This document shows, one piece after another, positions 9,101-16,930 of a DNA stretch of 25,032 nt. Position numbers and translations under genes: made by a program. Position 1 is the stretch's first letter, and each line of letters starts with the position of its first letter. The notes beneath the pieces are model-generated. The model did no database searches, had not been told where the DNA came from, and was given only the letters and a program-made list of their open reading frames with translations. The stretch is from positions 1-25,032 of IMG/VR virus record IMGVR_UViG_3300017727_000147. The stretch is one strand, 5' to 3'. The DNA comes from a virus.

Positions 9101-12100
9101 AAAATGGCGGAGTCATAAGGGCAACAAATGGCAACAATTCATACGGAAATTTTGGAAGTGTTGCAGACGGAAACGATCCTAACGAAACACCAATTCCTGT
9201 TACTGTTAACAATAGAGAAAATAATGCTATTATTAAAAGTGCTATAGCAGGCGGCGCCAACGATGAATTAAAAATATTTGAATATACAAATTGTGGTGAA
9301 CAGTATTCATTTGCTGATGCAGACATTACTGGAGCAGGCGCAGATGCAGATGTTGAATACACAGATTTTAGAAAAGGTGCATTATTTGAAGGCAGATTGG
9401 TTAATACTAAAGGGTCTGGAAGTGAAGGCGGCTCTGGTTATACAATTAGACAAAACTCTGCACAAGTTGATTTAAGCACATTAACGTCTATGACTTTAAA
9501 TGTTAATGAAGAAACACAATTTGCTAGTGAAATTTTAGGCATGAGAGTTATTTTAACTGCTGGTACTGGAGTAGGACAATACGCACAAGTAGCAGGATAT
9601 GATCAGCCAAGCAAAGTTCTTGATGTTGTAAAAGAAAGCGACGGAACACCAGGATGGGATCATATTGTGCCTGGCACAACTATACTAGGTGCACTAGACA
9701 GTACAACAACTTATAGGATAGAGCCGAGGTTGACCTGTTCAGCTCCACCGTTTGTAGCTAATACCTATAAACCACTACCAAACCCACGAACATGGGCAGA
9801 TATGGATTTTGGTGGAACTACAGTAACTTATACAGGCATATCTCTTGCAGAAGGAACTGGCGCAGTTGACGAGGAGGCTGCTGTAATTACAGCATCAGTA
9901 AATATTATAAGATCAGGAGATACTTATACAGCCGCAATAATAAATCCAGGTGCAGGATATGCTGTAGGAGATAGTCTTGTAATACCAGGTACTAGTTTAG
10001 GCGGAACTTCTCCAACAAATGATTGTACCATAGAGGTACTAACAAACTCTAATGACAGTACTAACAGTATACTTACTGTAAGTGTAACAGGAACTCCTAG
10101 AGGAGGAAGATGGGTTGCACTTACCACCGATGGTATTTTTGGATACAGTGATGATGGAGAAACTTGGTTTGAAGGTAATTTGCCGTTTACTGGTACATTT
10201 ATAAGAGTTTTAGCTTACAAAAATAGATTTTTAGCTGTATGTACAAACAGTAATAAAATTGCGTATAGTTTAACCGGACAAAGTTGGACAGAAAGATCAC
10301 TACCTGTTAATGCAGAATGGAAAGATATAGTATACGGATTAAATGCATCAGGTACAGGATTAGACAACGGAAGATTAGTTCTTGTTGGATCAGCAACACA
10401 ATCAGCTTTATATAGCACAAACGGATTAACCTGGAGTACTTCTACACTTCCTGTAGGAGATGACTCGACAGGCGATCAGTGGCAGGGTGTAGCATACGGA
10501 CAAGGAACATATGTTGTTGTAACAGGATCTAATAACAAAGATGTTGCATACAGCACAGACGGAATAAATTGGTCAAGATATGATGCAGTTTTTCCAGCAG
10601 GTGACTTTGATATTATAGATCTTGTATATGGTAACAACAGATTTATTGCATTTTCATCAACTGGTGATACACTAATAAGTTTAGATAAAGGAGCAACTTG
10701 GATAGCAGGCACAGATGCTCCAACTATTGACGGTTCTACTGCAATGGCCTGGAAACGATTAAAGTACGGTCAAGGTGTATTTGTAGGTATCTGTGACACG
10801 GGCGGACAGGTTATTGGCTTTGATGATACCAGTGGCCCAACAACATTTTTTGCAACAACCCAAGATGGAATATTGTGGACAGAAAGAGCATTTGAATATG
10901 AACAGAGTTGGACAGCATTAGCAATTGATAAAGATGCTGCCATACCAGAATGGAGAATATTATCTGACAATGCAACAAATAACGCCCTAGCAGTAATAAA
11001 CGTAGGTTCAACGGCAAAAGTACGTTCTGATATATCTGTAGGTTCATTTGAGAGTGTAAAAATATGGAATCCAGGAAGCGGATATACATCAGACAATTTA
11101 CCACAGATAACTGTTACTGATCCTAACTTTATTACTGAAGTTGAAATAGATGAAAGAATAGCTAGTGGTGTTTTGGCACAGCCTGACTTTGTAGATAGAG
11201 GTACAGGTTATAGAACTAGTACAAGTACAATAACAACTTCAGGAGACGGTTTTGCTGATATAGTTCCTCAGGCAAACTTACTAGTGCTAAACGGAGTAAA
11301 CTTACCTGTTCCAGGGCCCGGAGCACAAATAAGATTGTCTTCAATATTGAACATACTTACAGATGATCCTGATGATTTAAAACTATTTACAGCCGTCGGA
11401 GCAACAGATTTAGGTGATGACGGATCTGGAAACGGAACCCGCAAAGTAAGATTTACTATTAGTCCAACAATAGATAATGAGTCTAATCTATCACACGGAA
11501 CAACTGGTACAATAAATTTAAGATACAGCCAGTGTAGAGTAAGTGGACACGATTTCTTAGATATTGGCACAGGTAATTTTACACAAACAAATTATCCAGA
11601 ACTTTATGCCGGAGGTGCTTTCTTTACAGCTGCTCCTGAAAATGAAGTATTAGAAGTAAATGGCGGTAGAGTATTTTATGTATCAACTGACCAAGATGGT
11701 AACTTTAGAGGCGGCGAACTTTTCGGAGTTAACCAAGCGACAGGTGTTGTTACTATTAGTGCTGAATTCTTTGATCTAGACGGACTTTCGTCACTAGCAC
11801 TAGGTGGTGTGAGATTGGGTGGTACTGGTACAGTTGTAAATGAGTTTAGTACTGATGCAACATTTAGTGCAGACTCTAATAATATTATTCCAACACAAAA
11901 GGCTATTGCAACATTCCTTGCAGATAGGTTAAGTGTTGGTGGTTCTGATCTTGAAACCAACGCAATTACTGCAGGACAGGTTAAAGTAGGTACGAATGAA
12001 AATATAGTAGACATACTAGGTGGAGGATATTTAAAAATTCCAAGAGATGTAACTTTTGATGGAGCTGACGCCCTAGGCAATGTAACAAACACTCATGGTT

Positions 12101-12156
12101 CTTTGTTAGCTCAAATTATGTTTTTTAGATCTTTTACCAGAAGTGAACAACAATGA
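6109..12156 (+). CDS. Giant multidomain tail structural protein (chitin-binding-like modules, beta-helix, beta-propeller)
   Basis: 2015 residues, with GGAG at 6096-6099 and the shared start MAEF. Residues 1-560 hold seven W-x(4-6)-Y-x(2-3)-D-x-V-x-x-x-G-x-x-Y modules, often followed by C-x-x-x-HTS and similar to CBM5/12 chitin-binding folds. They are interrupted at about 320-440 by a cupredoxin-like insert. A beta-helix core starts near 623 (IFVANHGQDEKDF) and is interrupted at about 700-858 by a helical module (REDIRHLIRAFNRDLNYSGN). It continues through DGALHNGG and NNGRAELVSVFTYY (947-1020). Six Asp-box-like motifs (YSDDGETW to TTQDGILW, residues about 1346-1585) indicate a beta-propeller. 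The C-terminus carries SGHDFLDIGTGNF, STDQDGNF and PTQKAIA. It is a full-length paralogue of the split pair that follows. It is probably an outer baseplate or fibre component that contacts the cell surface; no catalytic site can be assigned. Confidence 0.85.
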   Translation: MAEFSLDRFKFRWKGDWTTGEPYRRDDIIRVGGKSYVCLIAHTSSALFRTDLLATLPGSNPPVPQPKWVVMTSGRTFLGDWATATVYNKGDIINYQGSLYTCKNSHTSTTLPADAPTIDESVPISNENWELFIPGQNFLTNWSGDTDYGLDVLVKYNGIVYKSIKTHNSGSTFEDNEDKWEIYYEGYNYRTAWLPTTKYVKNDIVKYGGSVFRCNETHTSGDLQIDATKFDLELLGSQYDSEWSDTVVYNQGDIVRYGGTLYYAVNNNLDSNPSQGQVSDTDDSTINWIILAKTYNFKGLYNTVDLSTQTIDVKVDVDSVDEKATGNLYLNGVEKNQISLVRTVTYIFNQSTDSNATYNDVTNPICFSTRENGIAGGGTYFEDDYPGAVKYILDGVEVTRQNYFDNFLSSASRQVSLTIPAANTVSMYYFSATNVEMGGLIPNTPAPTTIAETDKQYKTGDVVQRGGNVYYAVRDVHLSDGDGSSIDYLDPEVWELLIPGKLFSAGWTANKLYSINEVVVYAGTAWVCNLEHTSADNNFPGDNGSGYDYWDTLIQAGQPGALQAKGDLVQYGLAREPIGDLSTLGDKRLPIGQKKQLLSVEKDSISEELEAFWRNLSTDTDTIFVANHGQDEKDFGFSWRSPFKTVRHACEYVEDNFTAGTLVKIYVATGRFEEVGPISVPAGCVVMGDELRSTTVVATGPKIAYTDTFKYIQEYLTRLKQLFPQLIQLQNATKDEANTFVQDKTGPIAEVTSISVINQLIDDYEAFIDANVGSGSSPDVTGSNEATTSTSDVNAAAILSRNVEFIAKELILYAKAEYPNDTLPEAEMREDIRHLIRAFNRDLNYSGNWAISMSARRYYNSVLGSQLDDLLYMRDTTGLRNMTTEGLQGTLNPPGVFAQYQKPTGGALVSLDPGWGPADERVWINNRSPYLQGVTNIGTACVGKKVDGALHNGGNKSMVSNDFTQVLSDGIGAWVTNNGRAELVSVFTYYCQIGYLAENGGVIRATNGNNSYGNFGSVADGNDPNETPIPVTVNNRENNAIIKSAIAGGANDELKIFEYTNCGEQYSFADADITGAGADADVEYTDFRKGALFEGRLVNTKGSGSEGGSGYTIRQNSAQVDLSTLTSMTLNVNEETQFASEILGMRVILTAGTGVGQYAQVAGYDQPSKVLDVVKESDGTPGWDHIVPGTTILGALDSTTTYRIEPRLTCSAPPFVANTYKPLPNPRTWADMDFGGTTVTYTGISLAEGTGAVDEEAAVITASVNIIRSGDTYTAAIINPGAGYAVGDSLVIPGTSLGGTSPTNDCTIEVLTNSNDSTNSILTVSVTGTPRGGRWVALTTDGIFGYSDDGETWFEGNLPFTGTFIRVLAYKNRFLAVCTNSNKIAYSLTGQSWTERSLPVNAEWKDIVYGLNASGTGLDNGRLVLVGSATQSALYSTNGLTWSTSTLPVGDDSTGDQWQGVAYGQGTYVVVTGSNNKDVAYSTDGINWSRYDAVFPAGDFDIIDLVYGNNRFIAFSSTGDTLISLDKGATWIAGTDAPTIDGSTAMAWKRLKYGQGVFVGICDTGGQVIGFDDTSGPTTFFATTQDGILWTERAFEYEQSWTALAIDKDAAIPEWRILSDNATNNALAVINVGSTAKVRSDISVGSFESVKIWNPGSGYTSDNLPQITVTDPNFITEVEIDERIASGVLAQPDFVDRGTGYRTSTSTITTSGDGFADIVPQANLLVLNGVNLPVPGPGAQIRLSSILNILTDDPDDLKLFTAVGATDLGDDGSGNGTRKVRFTISPTIDNESNLSHGTTGTINLRYSQCRVSGHDFLDIGTGNFTQTNYPELYAGGAFFTAAPENEVLEVNGGRVFYVSTDQDGNFRGGELFGVNQATGVVTISAEFFDLDGLSSLALGGVRLGGTGTVVNEFSTDATFSADSNNIIPTQKAIATFLADRLSVGGSDLETNAITAGQVKVGTNENIVDILGGGYLKIPRDVTFDGADALGNVTNTHGSLLAQIMFFRSFTRSEQQ
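7075..7425 (+). other. Degenerate cupredoxin-like insert domain (coding)
   Basis: Residues about 323-439 of the 2015-residue protein resemble a cupredoxin-like module seen in marine phage and bacterial proteins. It has a TYIFNQS strand, an FST strand, a central YILDGVEV segment and a final MYYFSATNVEMGG. In the copies I know, these positions read HPL and YYxCxxHxxMGG, and supply metal ligands. Here the His of HPL is Asn and the Cys-x-x-His is gone, so only the Met-Gly-Gly remains. The fold assignment rests on this pattern alone. The paralogue at 12180 lacks the insert. Confidence 0.45.
10144..10880 (+). other. Asp-box beta-propeller domain (coding)
   Basis: Six regularly spaced motifs of the form S-x-D-(x)-G-x-x-W occur: YSDDGETW, YSLTGQSW, YSTNGLTW, YSTDGINW, SLDKGATW (the canonical Asp-box spacing) and TTQDGILW. 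Between them lie strands such as 'YGNNRFIAFSS'. This is typical of sialidase/BNR-type propellers. The catalytic residues of sialidases (an Arg triad, Tyr/Glu and Asp) are not evident, so binding or structure is more likely than hydrolysis. Confidence 0.7.
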
Positions 12157-12162
12157 TAAATA
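12155..12162 (+). promoter_or_regulatory. Possible late promoter, GATAAATA
   Basis: It matches seven of the eight bases of the T4 late box, and overlaps the stop codon of the 2015-residue gene. A start near 12168 would leave only about 12 bases before the ATG at 12180, which is just enough for the GGAG at 12170-12173. The mismatch and the very short leader make this doubtful. Confidence 0.3.
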
Positions 12163-12179
12163 TAGTAGTGGAGTAATAA

Positions 12180-14159
12180 ATGGCAGAGTTTAAATTAGGT
12201 AGATTAAGGTTTGTTTGGAAAAACGACTGGTCAGCAAGTACAGTTTATTTTCAAGATGACGTAATAGCATTTGGAGGAAAAACTTATATCTGTGTGCTTG
12301 GACATACAAGTTCAGCAAGTTTCTTTAGTGACTTTGACATAGTACCTCCAAAATGGAATCTTGTAAGTGACGGTCAATCCTGGAAAGGCGACTGGCAACC
12401 ACAGACATCTTACGTATATGATGATATTGTAAAGTACGGCGGTAGATTATATATATGTCAAACTAACCATACTAGCGCAGAAGATTCAACTACAGGATTA
12501 GAGTCAGACATAGGCAGCTGGGAAATTTTTGCCGAAGGAAATGATTGGAAAGGTAATTGGACAGTTAGTTTTGATTACAAAGCAAAAGATTTAGTTAAGT
12601 ATGGTGGTACTACATATGTGTGTAATACTGCTCATATTTCTGCAGCTAACGAAGCGGCAGGTCTTGAATCTGATTTATCTAAATGGGATATATTTAATCA
12701 GGGATTTGAATACAAAGGTGTTTGGTCAACAGCGACTAGATACAAAGTTAATGATGTTATAAGATTTGGTGCTAATTCGTACATCGCAACAGCTTATCAC
12801 ACATCAGCAGCAAGTTTTGGGACAGACAGTGCTTATTGGAATAGATTTGTTGACGGATTCCAATTTGAAAATGTTTGGTCATACGAAACATCTTACCAAA
12901 TTGGGGATATTGTAAAACACGGTGGTAACCAGTATATTGCAATAACAGAAAATTTAAATAAAATACCATCAACACAAACAAATGACTGGAATTTATTTTC
13001 AGAAGGATTTAGATATAGAGGCGACTGGGGAGATGATTCTTCTAATATAGATTATCTTATTGGTGACCTTGTAAGATATGGAGCATACACTTACAGAGCA
13101 ATTTTAGATCATAACGGACAAGAACCGCCTAGTGCTAGTTATTGGGAAAGATTTAATACAGGGCTGCAATGGCGCGGCGTTTGGTTAGATGACCAATATT
13201 ATAATCAAGGAGACGTTATAAGATATGGTGATAACTCTTATGTATGTGTCCAAAACCACGTTGCAGAAGGTGATGACTTTTCAACTGAAACTAGAGTAGG
13301 TGCAGGTGGTGGTGCAGAAAACTCTAGACCAGATTTAGATGTTGCCGGTGCATACTGGAACTTGATTGCTATAGGTAGTGAAACAAGCGTACTTACTACA
13401 ACAGGAGATTTGGTTTATTACGGTGGAGCAGGACCAACAAGATTACCAATCGGCGACGACGGACAAGTTTTACAGGTTAGTTCAACAGGCATACCGGAAT
13501 GGGCAACATTAGATTATGTTGATGATGTATATTATGTTGCAGAACATGGAGTTGATAGTCCGGCACCTATTTATGGAAAGTCAGTTGACAGACCGTTTAG
13601 AACAATTAGATATGCAACTCAGCAAATTGAAAAAGGTGCAAAAGTACCTAATGCAGCGAGACTTTTAGAATTAAACAGAAGATTTATACAAAGAGAGATT
13701 GTAGAATGGACTGACTATCAAATTACAAACGGTACTAGTCCTTTTACAACAGATTTTAATTATGACAGTGCAAAGTGTGAAAGAGATATGGGATTATTAG
13801 TAGATGCATTTATTTGGGATTTGACACACGGCGGCAATGTAAGAAGTCGCGAAGCAGCACTATCTTATGTGAATGACACAGCTGGATCTCCTTATCTAGG
13901 ACAAAAAACAGAAACAAAAGCAAGTATTGCATATGGACTTACAGTAATAGAAAAAGTTTTAAAACAAGAAGCCCCGACTACAAATTATCAAACCGAAAAC
14001 GGGGATAACTCAACAGCTATTGTCGCCCAATATTTTGAAACAGGATTAGGCAGACAAGACAATGTTGAATACGAAAGCACAGCAACAGCAGCATACAGTG
14101 GAACATCCGTTGGTAGCGGAGGATCCGGCGGTGGCGGTGGTGGCGGAGGAGGCTACTAA
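12180..14159 (+). CDS. Giant tail protein, N-terminal part of a split gene (chitin-binding-like modules)
   Basis: 659 residues, starting MAEFKLGRLRFVWKNDW, the counterpart of MAEFSLDRFKFRWKGDW in the previous gene. Seven W...Y...D-x-V...G-x-x-Y modules fill residues 1-420 (for example WKGDWQPQTSYVYDDIVKYG), several of them with C-x-x-x-HTS. A linker with LPIGDDGQVL leads to the first strand of the beta-helix core at 451 (YYVAEHGVD, then RPFRTIRYATQQIEKG). At about 490 a helical module starts (LELNRRFIQREIVEW; its signature Cys in KCERDMG is residue 533). The protein then ends in a glycine run and a Tyr instead of completing the module. The missing part lies at the start of the next frame. The GGA-GGA-GGC codons near the stop contain AGGAGG, the apparent ribosome site of that frame. 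The two products probably assemble together, or the split is recent. Confidence 0.85.
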   Translation: MAEFKLGRLRFVWKNDWSASTVYFQDDVIAFGGKTYICVLGHTSSASFFSDFDIVPPKWNLVSDGQSWKGDWQPQTSYVYDDIVKYGGRLYICQTNHTSAEDSTTGLESDIGSWEIFAEGNDWKGNWTVSFDYKAKDLVKYGGTTYVCNTAHISAANEAAGLESDLSKWDIFNQGFEYKGVWSTATRYKVNDVIRFGANSYIATAYHTSAASFGTDSAYWNRFVDGFQFENVWSYETSYQIGDIVKHGGNQYIAITENLNKIPSTQTNDWNLFSEGFRYRGDWGDDSSNIDYLIGDLVRYGAYTYRAILDHNGQEPPSASYWERFNTGLQWRGVWLDDQYYNQGDVIRYGDNSYVCVQNHVAEGDDFSTETRVGAGGGAENSRPDLDVAGAYWNLIAIGSETSVLTTTGDLVYYGGAGPTRLPIGDDGQVLQVSSTGIPEWATLDYVDDVYYVAEHGVDSPAPIYGKSVDRPFRTIRYATQQIEKGAKVPNAARLLELNRRFIQREIVEWTDYQITNGTSPFTTDFNYDSAKCERDMGLLVDAFIWDLTHGGNVRSREAALSYVNDTAGSPYLGQKTETKASIAYGLTVIEKVLKQEAPTTNYQTENGDNSTAIVAQYFETGLGRQDNVEYESTATAAYSGTSVGSGGSGGGGGGGGGY

Positions 14160-16930
14160 TGGCAACAATATTTGAAACAATTACGGAATTAAGTGGAATA
14201 GTCACTGATGCAATTACAGCTGGTGTAGCAACTAATATTCCAGCAAGGCATATCAGAACAACACTAGTTAGAATTTCTACAGGTTCTTACAAAGAAGTAT
14301 TACCAATTATTGTTCCTGCTGAATGTTGTATTATGGGTGACGAACTACGTGCAACAAATGTACAACCTAGAACAATTTATAATAGTGCTAACACTCTAAC
14401 AAGCATAGACGATTTCCAATATACATACGAAGGCATAAAGCACATGGAAAGCATCGTCGGTGATATTGTTACCGGTGCGACTGTTACAGCAGAATCTGGA
14501 AATACAAAAACTCAAGACCAATCTTGGCCATATGCAGAAACAGCAATTGTAGCTCCTGCTGTAAAAAAATTAGCAAGGTCTATAAGACGAAAAATTGATT
14601 ACGGACTAGGAATAAAAAACGAATCAGCATTAACTCCTTACTATGATATGACTGATCCTGCCGATGGCAAATTGCGCGATTTGAATTTATTAAACAAAGA
14701 ATTTATACAAGCAGAAATTGTTGGATTTATTGCTGATGGATATCCAAATTTAAAATATAGTAGAACAAAATGTAAACAAGATGTTGGATTTATTCTTGAT
14801 GCGTTAGCCTATGACTTAACATATGGCGGCAACTGGCAAACTGTAAAAGCCGGTGAAGCATATTGGGAAGCAACTAACCTACAAATTAATTCAAGTGAAA
14901 AAACAGCAACACTAGCTGCATACGGGTATCTTAGAGATCTTGTACAAACCGTTGGTAGAAATATTACAGTTACACCAGTATACCAAAGTGATAAAACTCA
15001 AAAGGCAGGGGTAGCTGGAGATACAGGAGCATCAAATAGAGCAAGAGATCTAGTAATTAATATTATTGATATTATAACTAATGGCTCAGGCACGGTTGCT
15101 ACTACATATCCAAGTTTAACCGGAACATCTGCAACTGTTGCATCTGACTTTGCTATAGCAAGAGACAACTTAGAAGTAATACAAGACAAAACAATTGATT
15201 TTATTAACGAAAACTTTGGATCTTTTAAATATAGATCTTCAAAGTGTCGTAGAGACTTAGAACTAATTATTGGTGATATTTCTTATGATGTTGCTCTTGG
15301 AACAAATTACAACGCAGTTTTTGCTGGACAAGCATACCAACGTCCGATTAACGCTTACAATTTGACAAGTCAAAGAATTGAAACTGTAGGTGCTTTACGT
15401 AAAGCAAGAGATGATTTAAAAATAAGTGTAACAACTGATGGATCAAGTGCGTCTGGATCAAGTAATTCAAGTACTAGAATACAAAATGCATTTAATGAGA
15501 TTGTAGACATTATTAATAATGGTAGTTCTAATGCAGATACGTTAACTTTTCCAAGTCCTACAGGCGTCGATCAAAATAGAGTGGATGCAAAAGATAATCT
15601 TATTGCAAACAAAGAATTTATAAAAGATGAAATAATTGCTTGGATTGCCAACCAAATAACTGTTAATTCAGGTAATCCTGGTAGTATATGGTATCAGTTT
15701 CAGTATGATCCTGTAAAATGTGAAAGAGATGTTGGATTTATTATTGATGCAATGTGCTATGATGTTTTATATGGCGGTACTCAAGCTACAACAAGAATAG
15801 CACAATCTTATTTTACAGAAACAACTGCTTATCCAGCAGGACAATCAGCACAAACTGCGGCAGCATATGATAGACTTGCAACTGTAATGTTTTATGTTGT
15901 GCAAGAAGATACAGGTTCTTGGACTAAAACTACTACTGAAGTACAAACAACTCCAGGTACACCTGCAACAGCAACAGAAGGTGCCCTGATACGTGACACG
16001 CAAATGCAGATTATCGAAGATGTAATCACAGCCGGAAATTTAAATAGTTTACCAGCAATTGTTAAACCGTCTATAACTTGGGCAGATGCAGAATATCAAA
16101 CTGCATTTAGTAATATAGCAAGTGATACTACTGATGTTATTAGATCAGTCACACAGTATATTACAGATACATATAATGATTTCAAATATAATCATGCTAA
16201 ATGTTCAAGAGATTTAGGCATAATACTTGAAGCAGCAAAATATGACGTACTTTTAGGAACAAATTTTGCTAGTATAAATGCAGGATTAAGTTATCTTAGA
16301 GCTCCTAGTACTAAAGTCTTAGGCGCACAAAAAACAGCAACGCTTGCGGCAAATGAATTTGCAAGAGCACAAATTAATAGTTACATGTCTGTATCTGCGG
16401 CACAAACAGGAATTAACGATACATGGGAATGGGTCCAAGATATTATTTGGAGTGGAAGTCCTGAAGGTGGTGTCAAAGCTAACGAAGATATTGAAGTATG
16501 GAATGCTATACGCCAACTAGAACTTAATAAAGAATTTATTGTTGAAGAAGTTTTAAATCATGTTGATAATAAATTTAAAGATAGAGTGACGGCAATTAAT
16601 ATTAACACAGATGAACTATCAATATCAGATACATCTTGGTTGTCAACAGGCATGGAGATAAAATTCTTTGATGATGAAACAGCAGGAGATTCAACTGATG
16701 CTGTTGTTAATGCAAACTTACTAGAAACATTAACATATTATGTAAAAGATATTACAAGTGCTACAACATTTACAATTTCGGAAACACAATATGGTACTGC
16801 AACAGACTTTACTGAATATGGTGAAGGATTTGTTGTATCAAAAGCATATGCATATGATCGTACATTATGTGCTAGAGATGTAAGAGAATACGTAAACGGA
16901 ATGAAGTGGGACTTACAATGGCCACAAGAA
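13651..16930 (+). repeat. Helical module repeat with Cys-x-x-Asp signature, about 158 residues per unit
   Basis: Coding repeat spanning the gene junction. The signature is an x-K-E-F-I-x-x-E-I helix, an F-x-Y-x-x-x-K-C-x-R-D-x-x-x-I-(I/L)-x-A-x-x-Y-D helix, then GGN or GTN and an A-x-x-Y-x-x segment. The Cys codons are at 13776, 14771, 15245, 15719, 16202 and 16868. The spacings within the second gene are 158, 158, 161 and 222 codons. The second half of each unit has two further helices (KTATLAAYGYLRDL and LVINIIDIITNG types). A related single copy without the Cys lies at 8503-8690 (REDIRHLIRAFNRDL). I know this pattern from large structural proteins of marine phages but can give it no named family. 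The fold is inferred to be all-alpha. Confidence 0.7.
14147..14152 (+). promoter_or_regulatory. Shine-Dalgarno AGGAGG embedded in the poly-glycine codons
   Basis: The last glycine codons of the 659-residue frame (GGA GGA GGC) contain AGGAGG six bases before the ATG at 14159, which overlaps the TAA stop at 14157-14159. This is the strongest ribosome site in the window. It argues that the second frame is genuinely translated on its own, by coupled initiation, rather than reached by frameshifting. Confidence 0.7.

Noticed and set aside
14117-14158. Programmed -1 frameshift joining the 659- and 2076-residue frames
   Set aside because: The overlapping open stretch in the second frame is only 42 bases, with a TAG at 14114-14116. 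No X-XXY-YYZ heptamer is visible, and a near-ideal AGGAGG-ATG arrangement explains separate initiation better.
16292-16299. TATAAATG, a near-match to the late promoter box
   Set aside because: One mismatch, inside the coding sequence of the 2076-residue protein, far from any start codon. Such matches are expected in AT-rich DNA.
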